Of a DNA stretch of 20,113 nucleotides, positions 1 to 5,613 are shown in pieces. A program made the position numbers and the translations under genes. The stretch's first letter is position 1. Each line of letters starts with the position of its first letter. The notes under the pieces were generated by a model that was not told the DNA's origin, made no database searches, and saw nothing but the letters and a program-made list of their open reading frames with translations. Source of the DNA: a virus; IMG/VR virus record IMGVR_UViG_3300036851_000290, positions 1-20,113 of that record. The stretch is one strand, 5' to 3'.

Positions 1-383
1 TGGCTACCCCTCTCCGCGTCATCGCCAGCAAAGACCTCGTCCTCGAGCTCACCGTCCCCGGCGAGCCTGTTCCGAAGGCGCGGGTTCGGGTGACAAGACG
101 AGGCACGTACACGCCCCGCAAGACCCTGCTGCATGAGTCGCAGATCGAGATTCTGGCGCGGCAAATCGTCAAAGTGCCCGTGCGCGGCGACCTCTGCCTC
201 GACGTCGACTTCTTCCTCGGCAACCACAGACGCGTCGACTGGGACAACCTCGCCAAAACCGTGGCCGATGCTTTGAACGGGATCATCTGGGACGACGACT
301 CGCAGATCGTTCAGGCGTACATCGGCAAGTGGGTGGATAAGGAGAACCCCCGGACTGAGCTTCGTGTTTGGAGGGTGGCATGA
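1..383 (+). CDS. rusA: RusA-family Holliday junction resolvase (5' end cut by one base)
   Basis: The frame is open from base 3 (ATPLRVIASKDLVLEL), and the window begins with tgg, so the ATG very probably starts one base before the window. RusA-type enzymes are homodimeric, metal-dependent endonucleases that resolve four-way DNA junctions formed during phage recombination and replication. Family hallmarks are visible: an N-terminal PVPKARVR segment, then RRVDWDNLAKTVADALNGI followed by WDDDSQI, which holds the conserved acidic cluster (D in VDWDN and the DDD). The length of about 127 residues fits the family. The stop overlaps the next start as ATGA at 380-383. The gene opens the replication block of this phage. 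The name is used in the family sense only. Confidence 0.85.
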   Translation, partial: ATPLRVIASKDLVLELTVPGEPVPKARVRVTRRGTYTPRKTLLHESQIEILARQIVKVPVRGDLCLDVDFFLGNHRRVDWDNLAKTVADALNGIIWDDDSQIVQAYIGKWVDKENPRTELRVWRVA

Positions 384-409
384 CGGCGGGGAGGCCGATG
401 GAGCAGTGA
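380..409 (+). CDS. 9-codon coupling mini-ORF
   Basis: ATG at 380 overlaps the resolvase stop (ATGA). Nine codons later the stop TGA at 407-409 overlaps the GTG start at 406 (GTGA). The peptide would be MTAGRPMEQ. It fills the gap between two genes so that ribosomes could pass from stop to start without release. I infer a coupling role; no peptide function is implied. It could be chance, but the same arrangement recurs at 1273, 3374, 5578 and 7142. Confidence 0.4.
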   Translation: MTAGRPMEQ

Positions 410-633
410 CAGAGCGGATTCCGATTTCCAAGCTGCGCGAACTTCGCAACCAGGACTTGTTCGACCTCATCGAGGTTGAGGAGTTCGATGCGATCCTGGA
501 AGTGCTGGAAGCGGCGCAGGTGTTCCCCGAGTTCGTCTTGGAGTACGGCTTCTCGCCACCTGTCGATAACCGCGTGTGGGCGCGGCTCCTCAACGCACTC
601 GCCCGCTTCGACTTTGAGAAGGCAGCCGCATGA
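406..633 (+). CDS. Small acidic protein of unknown function
   Basis: GTG at 406 is chosen because it overlaps the preceding TGA (GTGA) and has a GGGGAGG purine tract upstream at about 388-394. A start at 364 would instead lie inside the resolvase gene. The product is 75 residues, begins VTERIPISKLREL and is rich in Glu, Asp and Leu (LFDLIEVEEFDAILEVLEAA), so it is probably helical and acidic. No catalytic or metal-binding motif is visible. The stop overlaps the next ATG (ATGA, 630-633). I do not recognise a family. Position suggests an accessory gene of the early operon. Confidence 0.7.
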   Translation: MTERIPISKLRELRNQDLFDLIEVEEFDAILEVLEAAQVFPEFVLEYGFSPPVDNRVWARLLNALARFDFEKAAA

Positions 634-830
634 CCCCCCGCGAAACCCGCCTCCGCACCCGCATCGACCAACTCACAGACGAAAGGGACTACTACAAAGA
701 CCGCTTCGAGAGGGCGCAGCAGCGACGAAGGTACTACCGCGAGCTCGCCCGCGACCGGGGTGAGGCGGCGTTGAAGTGGCGGCAGCGGTACTTCGATCTG
801 CGGCGCGGCAACGGACTGAGGGTCGCGTGA
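630..830 (+). CDS. Small Arg-rich helical protein, unknown
   Basis: ATG at 630 overlaps the upstream stop (ATGA), and the stop overlaps the next GTG (GTGA, 827-830). The product has 66 residues and is strongly basic, with closely spaced Arg, Tyr and Glu (RIDQLTDERDYYKDRFERAQ, then RRRYYRELARDRG). This pattern is typical of a single amphipathic or coiled-coil helix. A nucleic-acid-binding or oligomerising role is possible, but nothing specific is visible. I do not recognise the family. Confidence 0.7.
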   Translation: MTPRETRLRTRIDQLTDERDYYKDRFERAQQRRRYYRELARDRGEAALKWRQRYFDLRRGNGLRVA

Positions 831-997
831 AAGAGGAGCGCGACATGCTGCGGCGGATCGTCAAAGCCATTCTCGCGGAGCGCGGCCGGCCACTCCTGAG
901 TCGCTGCGCCTACTGCGGAGAGCCCTGCTACGGGCGGGCCTGCAAAGAGCACCGCGACCTCATCCAGCTTGACCCGGGGATGGGCGCATCGCGTTGA
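827..997 (+). CDS. Small zinc-ribbon-like protein
   Basis: GTG at 827 overlaps the previous TGA (GTGA); an in-frame ATG at 845 is the alternative start. The product has 56 residues with a basic N-terminal helix (LRRIVKAILAERGRP) and then CAYCGEPCYGRACKEH. That segment has four Cys and a His spaced CxxCxxxCxxxxCxxH, consistent with one small zinc-binding knuckle. Such knuckle proteins are common in phage early regions and often bind DNA or proteins; the function here is unknown. A 45-bp gap follows before the next gene, the only clear break in the stop-start chain of this region. Confidence 0.65.
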   Translation: MKEERDMLRRIVKAILAERGRPLLSRCAYCGEPCYGRACKEHRDLIQLDPGMGASR

Positions 998-1042
998 GTC
1001 TGCGGCACACACAACCCCCGGCAACGGGAGAAAGGGGCGCCT

Positions 1043-1270
1043 ATGCCTCAAGTGCTGGATCGAGTCTCGGAGCAGTACGCCGAGACGTATCGCATTTTCG
1101 TCGCGGACGAGGACGAGATGCGGAAGGAGTGGAACGTGACGGTGGAGGGCTTGAAGTCCATCGACCCGACCAACCCCTCCGATCTCGTCTCAGGGCACTC
1201 GGGCGTGATGAATCTGCTCGCGATCTTGTTCCCGGCAACGGCAATCAACGGGAAACAGATCGAGTTCTAA
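1043..1270 (+). CDS. Hypothetical protein, 75 aa
   Basis: ATG at 1043 has a good Shine-Dalgarno-like tract (GGGAGAAAGGGG, from about 1026) and starts MPQVLDRVSEQYAETYRIF. It is one of the few genes here that does not rely on stop-start overlap. The product is small and mixed in charge, with a Leu/Ile-rich C-terminal part (GVMNLLAILFPATAI) that may be buried or membrane-prone. No known motif is visible. It sits just upstream of the replication protein, with only a 19-codon mini-ORF between them. Function unknown. Confidence 0.7.
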   Translation: MPQVLDRVSEQYAETYRIFVADEDEMRKEWNVTVEGLKSIDPTNPSDLVSGHSGVMNLLAILFPATAINGKQIEF

Positions 1271-1272
1271 GG

Positions 1273-1332
1273 ATGGTGGGGGCGTCGGACGAGGACACGG
1301 CGTCCCCATCTTCCCAGGCGGCCGATGCGTGA
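1273..1332 (+). CDS. 19-codon coupling mini-ORF
   Basis: ATG at 1273 lies two bases after the previous TAA, and its TGA at 1330-1332 overlaps the GTG start of the replication protein (GTGA, 1329-1332). The peptide is 19 residues, begins MVGASDEDTA and is rich in Ser, Asp and Ala. It bridges the gap between the two genes in the same way as the mini-ORFs at 380, 3374, 5578 and 7142. A coupling role is inferred. Confidence 0.35.
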   Translation: MVGASDEDTASPSSQAADA

Positions 1333-1751
1333 CGTGGGTAGCCATCGATGATGGTTTTGTCGAGCATCGCAAGGTGGACGGGCTCAGTGACCGATCCTTT
1401 CGCCTACACATCGCCGCGCTCTGCTACTGCGGACGCAACCTCACCGATGGAGTCCTCACGGAGCGGGCGGTCAAAGTCGTGAGGGCGATCGTCTCAGGTT
1501 CGCCCCGTCATGTCCGCGAGCTTGCGGCTGTTGGCCTCTGGCTGGACACGGACGATGGCTATCAAGTGAAGGATTACCTGGAATACAACCCCTCGGCTGA
1601 GCAGGTAATCGAGCGGCGCGAGAAGGCGAAGGAAAGGATGCGTCGTTCGCGCGAACGTGCGAGCGAACATGCGGGAGAAGTTCGCAAGCCCCCTCCCCTC
1701 CCCTCCCCTAAAAGTCTAAAACCAAAGGCCTTTCGCGGCGAGGCGGCCTGA
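1329..1751 (+). CDS. Phage replication initiation / replisome-organiser-like protein
   Basis: GTG at 1329 overlaps the stop of the upstream mini-ORF. The product has 140 residues. Its first ~90 residues (MTWVAIDDGFVEHRKVDGLS, AALCYCGRNLTDGVL, VGLWLDTDDGYQVKDYLEYN) match the winged-helix-like replication protein I know from many actinobacterial phages and prophages, which is taken to bind the phage origin and recruit helicase. After the conserved DYLEYNPS comes a basic helix (REKAKERMRRSRERA) and a Pro/Lys-rich low-complexity tail. That tail DNA carries origin-like repeats (1645-1726), as in lambda O. The stop shares one base with the next ATG (TGATG). The family call is confident; the mechanism is inferred. 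Confidence 0.75.
   Translation: MTWVAIDDGFVEHRKVDGLSDRSFRLHIAALCYCGRNLTDGVLTERAVKVVRAIVSGSPRHVRELAAVGLWLDTDDGYQVKDYLEYNPSAEQVIERREKAKERMRRSRERASEHAGEVRKPPPLPSPKSLKPKAFRGEAA
1645..1726 (+). other. Candidate replication origin inside the replication gene
   Basis: Four copies of the hexamer GCGAAC lie within 41 bases. They are at 1645-1650 (inverted), 1651-1656, 1663-1668 and 1680-1685 (inverted). The first two form a perfect 12-bp palindrome GTTCGCGCGAAC. The two direct copies extend to tandem 12-mers (GCGAACGTGCGA, GCGAACATGCGG). Next come four tandem CCCCT units (1690-1709), which put AGGGG repeats able to form a G-quadruplex on the other strand, and then an AT-rich stretch (1709-1726, TAAAAGTCTAAAACCAAA). 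Iterons followed by an unwinding element inside the initiator gene is the layout of lambdoid origins. The function is inferred. Confidence 0.5.
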
Positions 1752-2107
1752 TGAGCGACCGCGCAGGCCCAGGCAAACGGCCCAGATATGTCAAAGAGGA
1801 CTTCAAAACCGTTGCCTCCAAGATCCGCTACGACCTCACGGCGGCGCAGGCGAAGCTGACCGAACTGATGAGGATGCTCGCCTCGATAGAGCTTCCGACG
1901 AAGGAAACACCCTTCAACGAGGAACGGGCGCTCGCGTTCGTTCGGCGCACGGCCCCGTACTACACGGACTCGTCGCTCGGCGAGGAGCTGACCGACATGG
2001 GAGCCGATGAGGATTTCGTGAGGCGGGCACTTCTCGTTGCGGCGGATGTTCGGATCGTGGACCGGGCTCAGGCCGAGGTGGAGGGGTACGGGGGGGCCGA
2101 GCGGTGA
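1751..2107 (+). CDS. Hypothetical protein between replication gene and integrase
   Basis: ATG at 1751 shares its A with the upstream TGA, and the stop overlaps the integrase GTG (GTGA, 2104-2107). The product has 118 residues: a basic N-terminus (MSDRAGPGKRPRYVKEDFKT), a helical middle (AAQAKLTELMRMLASIE) and an acidic C-terminal half (LGEELTDMGADEDFVRRALL). No enzymatic motif is visible. Its place right after the replication initiator would suit a helicase-loader or accessory replication role, but the sequence does not show this. Confidence 0.7.
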   Translation: MSDRAGPGKRPRYVKEDFKTVASKIRYDLTAAQAKLTELMRMLASIELPTKETPFNEERALAFVRRTAPYYTDSSLGEELTDMGADEDFVRRALLVAADVRIVDRAQAEVEGYGGAER

Positions 2108-3054
2108 GCGTCGCCGTAGACTACGACCCCCTGCGCGACAAGAACTACCAGTCCACCGGGCTGGGTGAGCCGATCGTCAACTACCTGGCCCGGAAGACGA
2201 ATCAGGGACGGCGGCCAAGAACCCTTGACGACAAGGAGCGCTACCTCGCGTCTCTGGCACAGACGTTTCCGTCGAAGCGGCTCGAGGACATCACCTGGGC
2301 CGACATCGACCATTGGATCGCGTTGCAACCGGAGCGGTCACGCCGGCATCGCGCATCGCATGTTCGGGACTTCTTCCGCTGGGCTACTCGCTTCGAGCTC
2401 ATCGACAAGAACCCGATGGACAAACTCGACCCGATCGCGCGTCCGAGCCAGAAGGTCTACGACATCTTCAACGACGCCGAGGTCAAGGCGCTCTGCGATC
2501 TGCCCTCGGTCGACGGTGTGCTGATGCAGATTCTCTTCGACGCCGGCCTGCGGAAGTCCGAGGCGATAGCGCTCCAACTGGCCCGGTTCCGGTTCGTCTC
2601 GACCCTCACGGCCCCGAACGGGGAGATCGTCATCCTCGGCGGCAAGGGGGCGAAGGACCGGGTCGTGCCGATGACCGCGACGCTTGAGCAGCGGGTCGCG
2701 GAGTTCCAACTTACGGAGGGATTGCAGACCAGCGACTATCTCTGGTATCGGGTGCGCTCCTCCGGGCGGGTGTGGCGGCACACCTATCGCGACAAGCCCG
2801 TTCAGGAGACGACGTTCGTACGCTGGTGGCAGCGCTGTATCGAGGACAGCGGAGTCAGGGCGCGGAACCCGCACATGACCCGCCACACGTTTGCTACGCG
2901 GTGGCTCAGGCGGGGTGGCCGGCTGGAAACCCTCTCGATGGTGATGGGCCACTCCTCGATCAAGACGACCTTCGACATGTACGGGCACCTGGACAACCGG
3001 GACGTCGCCCGCGACCTCGCCCTCGTGGAGCAAAGCGTCCTCGCCCAACAGTGA
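2104..3054 (+). CDS. int: Tyrosine recombinase / phage integrase
   Basis: GTG at 2104 overlaps the previous stop. The 316-residue product has the two-domain build of XerC/D-type tyrosine recombinases. A SAM-like core-binding domain spans about residues 20-108 (YLARKTNQGRRPRTLDDKER through FFRWATRFELIDKNPMDKL). The catalytic domain follows, with all key residues visible: R150 (DAGLRKSE), K181 or K184 (GGKGAKDR), H257 and R260 (HMTRH), H283 (MGHSS) and the nucleophile Y293 (FDMYGH). It would integrate and excise the phage at att sites. No AP2-like arm-binding domain is seen, so it is of the simple type. A tRNA 3'-end mimic, the expected attP core, begins 23 bases after the stop. Confidence 0.95.
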   Translation: MSVAVDYDPLRDKNYQSTGLGEPIVNYLARKTNQGRRPRTLDDKERYLASLAQTFPSKRLEDITWADIDHWIALQPERSRRHRASHVRDFFRWATRFELIDKNPMDKLDPIARPSQKVYDIFNDAEVKALCDLPSVDGVLMQILFDAGLRKSEAIALQLARFRFVSTLTAPNGEIVILGGKGAKDRVVPMTATLEQRVAEFQLTEGLQTSDYLWYRVRSSGRVWRHTYRDKPVQETTFVRWWQRCIEDSGVRARNPHMTRHTFATRWLRRGGRLETLSMVMGHSSIKTTFDMYGHLDNRDVARDLALVEQSVLAQQ

Positions 3055-3377
3055 AAACTCCCTGCATATCCGCTATAGGAGGCGCCGAGCGGATTCGAAC
3101 CGCTGTAAGCGTCCCCGCCGACGTTCGCGTTGTAGCTCCGGTCGGCGTTCATCAGACGAAGCATTGGCGGAGTCTTCGTCTTGAAGCGATTGAGCGCGCG
3201 GATTTCCGGTGTGAGCGTTGTAACTGGGCCTCAGACGACTGGTGGGGCCATGGGCTCAAGGTTCATCACCTGACGTACGAGCGGGCGTTCGCGGAACTCT
3301 TGGAGGACGTGGAGGTTCTTTGTTCGGGCTGCCACGCGGCGGCTCACGTCGAACCGTGCGAGGACGATCTCGCGTGA
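3051..3377 (+). CDS. HNH endonuclease whose start overlaps the candidate attP
   Basis: GTG at 3051 overlaps the integrase stop (GTGA) and is the only plausible start; no ATG, GTG or TTG occurs in frame between it and the nuclease domain. The 108-residue product has an odd N-terminus in which residues about 9-18 (IGGAERIRTA) are the translation of a tRNA-like stretch. The HNH domain fills residues 38-100: C54xxC57 (CERC), HH at 72-73 (KVHHLTYERAF), then C91xxC94-H95 (CSGCH) and H99. HNH proteins nick or cut DNA and in phages often assist packaging or act as homing enzymes. Integration at the attP would separate the start from the body. Residues 1-35 may not be part of the folded enzyme. Confidence 0.7.
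   Translation: MKTPCISAIGGAERIRTAVSVPADVRVVAPVGVHQTKHWRSLRLEAIERADFRCERCNWASDDWWGHGLKVHHLTYERAFAELLEDVEVLCSGCHAAAHVEPCEDDLA
3077..3104 (-). other. attP: Candidate attP core: tRNA T-arm and acceptor 3' end
   Basis: Read on the - strand, this stretch is a tRNA 3' end. A 5-bp T-stem AGCGG/CCGCT (3100-3104 with 3088-3092) encloses the loop TTCGAAT. Then follow a seven-base acceptor strand CGGCGCC (3087-3081), discriminator T (3080) and CC. The last base is T where CCA would have A. No D-arm or anticodon arm precedes it, so this is not a tRNA gene. A tRNA 3' end next to an integrase gene is the classic attP core of phages that integrate into tRNA genes. U73 and a CGGCGCC acceptor suit tRNA-Cys or tRNA-Gly as host target (inference). 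Confidence 0.7.
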
Positions 3378-3415
3378 CCCGCTCCCGCCAACTCTTCCCC
3401 GGAGACCACCGATGA
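3374..3415 (+). CDS. 13-codon coupling mini-ORF, repeats a later gene's N-terminus
   Basis: GTG at 3374 overlaps the HNH stop (GTGA) and its TGA overlaps the next ATG (ATGA, 3412-3415). The peptide is VTRSRQLFPGDHR. Its first eight residues are identical to the first eight of the transglycosylase-like gene that starts at 3864, and the DNA is similar too. It may be a remnant left by a duplication or deletion, or a coupling leader. A GGAG motif inside it (3400-3403) could also serve the next gene directly. Confidence 0.4.
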   Translation: MTRSRQLFPGDHR

Positions 3416-3867
3416 GCCTGGATGTCTACCTCACCGTGCCGGGAGAAGTTGAGGAGGCACCAACCGCAGGCCGGATCTTCATTCGTCGCAACGGCCAGAC
3501 AGTCGAGATCACCCGCGATGAGTGGGACGAACTCTACCCCGGCCGCGAGCCAACGGTTGCGACCGAAGATCTCTGGGGCGGGTACGTCTACGAGGCGAAC
3601 ATCACGCACAACCTCGTCCGCATGGCGGATGCGGCTGGCGTGTACGAAGCGCTCTGGCAACCCGAAGAGATCGGGGTAAAGCGCGCGGCACAACTGATCG
3701 ACCCGCTGCGCGATGGTCTCGCCACGCTGAACGCCGATCCAGATCACTTCAAGCAGTTCAACCCGGAGAACGGCTGGGGCGACTACGACGGCCTCGTTCG
3801 GTTCGTTGCTGGCTACCTCACCGCTTGTGAGCGATGGCCTCAGGCGGAAGTGAGGGTTTCGCGGTGA
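3412..3867 (+). CDS. Conserved phage protein of unknown function
   Basis: ATG at 3412 follows a GGAG motif by eight bases and overlaps the mini-ORF stop. The product has 151 residues and starts MSLDVYLTVPGEV. It contains NITHNLVRMADAAGVYEALW, NPENGWGDYDGLVRFVAGY and a C-terminal ACERWPQAEVRVSR. I recognise this set as a conserved hypothetical family found in many phages and prophages, with invariant NITHNL and NPENGWG segments, but I know of no assigned function. The first and last strands (SLDVYLT, AEVRVSR) suggest one compact alpha/beta domain. The stop overlaps the next GTG (3864-3867). Confidence 0.85.
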   Translation: MSLDVYLTVPGEVEEAPTAGRIFIRRNGQTVEITRDEWDELYPGREPTVATEDLWGGYVYEANITHNLVRMADAAGVYEALWQPEEIGVKRAAQLIDPLRDGLATLNADPDHFKQFNPENGWGDYDGLVRFVAGYLTACERWPQAEVRVSR

Positions 3868-4439
3868 CGAGATCGCGCCAACTCTTCCTCCTCCTCGCCC
3901 TTGCCTTGATGTTCCTGATCGGACGCCTGGCCGGCATCTCCGACGCCTCACCGCACCGTCTCAGCGGGCATCCGAAGACGGTGGAGGGAAAGCTCGTCCA
4001 GGCAAAGAAGCAGCTAGCCCACGATAGACGGGAGGCCAATGTAAGAAAAGGGCTGTTTGTCTTGCTTAGCCCGGTGCCGATGCAAGCTTTCTTGCATTCG
4101 GCCTGGGTTGCGCGGGACCTTGCCTACATCGCCAGGATGCGGCGGCAGCTGTTCGTGTCGTCGTGGCTCGTGCGCGCGTTCGGCTGCATCCACTCCCACG
4201 AGGGCGACTGGGAAGACGGCGGCGATCCCTACTGGGGCGGGCTTCAGATGAATCGCCAGTTCATGCGGACGTACGGCGCGGACATGCTCCGCAAGTACGG
4301 AGAACCGCAGGGCTTCGTAGGGCCGAACGGCTGGCTCAATCCCTGGTCGAAGACAGAGCAGATCACCGTTGCGATCCGCGCATATCGAAGTGGTCGCGGC
4401 TTCTACCCGTGGCCGACTCGAAGGTATTGCGGCCTGTGA
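3864..4439 (+). CDS. Membrane-anchored transglycosylase-like (lysozyme-fold) protein
   Basis: GTG at 3864 overlaps the upstream TGA; an ATG at 3834 would lie inside that gene. The product has 191 residues. Residues 6-24 form a hydrophobic segment after a basic start (VTRSRQLFLLLALALMFLIG), which is a signal anchor or signal peptide. The C-terminal domain (about 104-191) resembles Rpf/transglycosylase-like domains: CIHSHEGDW with E113 as the likely catalytic acid, then YWGGLQMNRQFM, TEQITVAIRAY and a final GFYPWPTRRYCGL. C108 and C189 could form a disulfide. It would cut peptidoglycan glycan strands outside the membrane, as an endolysin (SAR-like export is conceivable) or to remodel the wall. 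The fold call is good; the exact lysis role is inferred. No holin is recognised nearby with confidence. Confidence 0.8.
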   Translation: MTRSRQLFLLLALALMFLIGRLAGISDASPHRLSGHPKTVEGKLVQAKKQLAHDRREANVRKGLFVLLSPVPMQAFLHSAWVARDLAYIARMRRQLFVSSWLVRAFGCIHSHEGDWEDGGDPYWGGLQMNRQFMRTYGADMLRKYGEPQGFVGPNGWLNPWSKTEQITVAIRAYRSGRGFYPWPTRRYCGL

Positions 4440-4741
4440 CACTCACGAGGTCAGAGGTAGAGCGCCTGCGCGACGAAGCGGAAACGCGAAAGCTGGCGGC
4501 GCATACGCAGATGAACACGACGCGGGACGCGCGGGCGTGGGACTCGTATCGCAAGGATGGCATCTACTTCGAGTCGGTCGCGGCTCTCGCCTCCTCATGG
4601 CTGGCGCAACAACGAGTAGCGGAAGCGGCGCGGTGCGTTCTCGAATCTGACGAGCTAATCATCGACGTAAACAGAGTCGGAGCTGTAGACGAGTTGCGCG
4701 AAGCTCTCGCCGCCCTTGATTCGCAGGAGAAGGCGGAATGA
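4436..4741 (+). CDS. Hypothetical helical protein, 101 aa
   Basis: GTG at 4436 overlaps the upstream stop (GTGA), and the stop overlaps the next ATG (ATGA, 4738-4741). The protein starts VTLTRSEVERLRDEAETRKL and is mainly helical and charged. A middle part (AWDSYRKDGIYFESVAALAS) and a tail rich in Ala, Leu and Glu (VDELREALAALDSQEKAE) follow. No known motif is visible. Starts further upstream lie inside the transglycosylase gene. Unknown function. Confidence 0.65.
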   Translation: MTLTRSEVERLRDEAETRKLAAHTQMNTTRDARAWDSYRKDGIYFESVAALASSWLAQQRVAEAARCVLESDELIIDVNRVGAVDELREALAALDSQEKAE

Positions 4742-4881
4742 GCGCCGGGGTCAAATTCGCTTGGTACGACTTTTGGATCGGTGCATTCATCGAACGCAAT
4801 CACCCGGACTACCGGCTCGTCGTCTACGTCTGCCCGCTACCGATGCTGCTGTTCGTCTTTCGCTTTGGGAGGCGGGCGTGA
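4738..4881 (+). CDS. 47-aa protein with hydrophobic C-terminal segment
   Basis: ATG at 4738 overlaps the upstream stop (ATGA) and the stop overlaps the next GTG (GTGA, 4878-4881). The protein starts MSAGVKFAWYDFWIGAFIER and ends in a hydrophobic stretch (RLVVYVCPLPMLLFVF) followed by RFGRRA. That is consistent with one membrane-spanning or membrane-attached helix and a basic inside tail. Lying two genes after the transglycosylase, it could be a small membrane protein of the lysis region, for instance holin-like. A single segment is too little to claim that. Confidence 0.55.
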   Translation: MSAGVKFAWYDFWIGAFIERNHPDYRLVVYVCPLPMLLFVFRFGRRA

Positions 4882-5144
4882 GCGGGGGTGGTGGGGTGAC
4901 CGAGGACGCAATCGAAATCCCCGAGAAGATCGCCGAGAGCGAACTGTCGATGGAGCAGAAGGTGAAGCTCGCCGAGGGGAATCACATCTGGCTCAACGCG
5001 ATGGCCTGCGTGCGTCCGTCTGACGACTTCCTGCGCGGCGTCGGGCAGGAGATCGTGGACATGCTGAACCAAAGCCCGGTGCGCGGCGACATGCTCGGCG
5101 TTGAGATCGGCCGCGTCCTCTACGTGCGGATCAACAAGTCATGA
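4878..5144 (+). CDS. Hypothetical protein with SGGGGV leader
   Basis: GTG at 4878 overlaps the preceding stop. A second in-frame GTG at 4896 (VTEDAIEIPEKIAE) lies after a G-rich tract and is an equally good start. The longer product has 88 residues: a glycine leader VSGGGG, an acidic helix (IPEKIAESELSMEQKVKLAE), NHIWLNAMACVRPSDDFLRG, and a C-terminal MLGVEIGRVLYVRINKS. No known domain is recognised. Its first 22 bases are nearly repeated at the start of the following gene. The stop overlaps the next ATG (5141-5144). Confidence 0.6.
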   Translation: MSGGGGVTEDAIEIPEKIAESELSMEQKVKLAEGNHIWLNAMACVRPSDDFLRGVGQEIVDMLNQSPVRGDMLGVEIGRVLYVRINKS

Positions 5145-5581
5145 GCGGCGGGGGTGGTGGGGTGAAGGACACAGCGCTGCCTGCGTCGAAACGGATGCGC
5201 CTCTCGCATGCGGGCGAACTCCGCGCGCTTGGGCGCCTGCTGCCTGAACTTGACCCCGAAATCAAGCATCGACTGAGAGGAGTGATTGTTATGACGCAGA
5301 CCCAAGACGTCGAGATTCTGGATGCCTACGTGAAGGTTGAGGGCGCGGATCTCCCCATCTACGTCAGTGAAGAGACGAGCCATGCGATCTACGCCGATGC
5401 ATGGGCGGGCTTGGAAGCGCGACTCGTGGACGCAAACGCGGCCTACAACGCGACGAGAGACGAACCGCATGCGCGGGCGCTGGCCCTATTGGAAGCGTTG
5501 CGCGAGGCGGCACGGTTCGCTGATGTCGTCTACTCGCTGACGCCGATTCCGGACGAGGAAATCGAGGATAAAGCCTCGTGA
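5141..5581 (+). CDS. Hypothetical protein with an internal second start
   Basis: ATG at 5141 overlaps the previous stop and gives 146 residues beginning MSGGGGGVKDTALP. An internal in-frame ATG at 5291 has a much better Shine-Dalgarno (AGGAG at 5278-5282, eight-base spacer). It would yield 96 residues starting MTQTQDVEILDAYVKVEG. The C-terminal part is acidic and helical (AWAGLEARLVDANAAYNATR, ALALLEALREAARFADVVYS). The frame may therefore hold two genes fused without a stop, or one gene with two starts. No family is recognised. Confidence 0.6.
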   Translation: MSGGGGGVKDTALPASKRMRLSHAGELRALGRLLPELDPEIKHRLRGVIVMTQTQDVEILDAYVKVEGADLPIYVSEETSHAIYADAWAGLEARLVDANAAYNATRDEPHARALALLEALREAARFADVVYSLTPIPDEEIEDKAS

Positions 5582-5613
5582 CTGCTGCGGCTCTGGCGGT
5601 GTTTACCCGATGA
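5578..5613 (+). CDS. 11-codon coupling mini-ORF
   Basis: GTG at 5578 overlaps the preceding TGA (GTGA), and its TGA at 5611-5613 overlaps the ATG at 5610 (ATGA). The peptide is VTAAALAVFTR. It closes the gap between two genes in the same manner as the mini-ORFs at 380, 1273, 3374 and 7142. Coupling is inferred; a chance origin cannot be excluded. Confidence 0.35.
   Translation: MTAAALAVFTR

Noticed and set aside
994-1332. TTG-started 112-aa frame overlapping the 1043 gene
   Set aside because: It is Arg/Asp/Gly-rich without pattern, and the 1043 frame has a good ribosome site. Only its last 19 codons, from ATG 1273, are kept as a mini-ORF.
2338-3048. Long open frame on the - strand opposite the integrase
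   Set aside because: It mirrors the codon bias of the integrase gene, has no own ribosome site or recognisable protein pattern, and covers a gene with all catalytic residues.
3077-3110. A tRNA gene on the - strand
   Set aside because: Only the T-arm and acceptor 3' strand are present; no D-arm, anticodon arm or matching 5' acceptor strand precedes it. It fits an attP core instead.
3256-3951. Long - strand frame opposite the 3412 gene
   Set aside because: The composition (Arg/Pro/Gly) is typical of an antisense frame in high-GC DNA, and the + strand gene is a recognised conserved protein.
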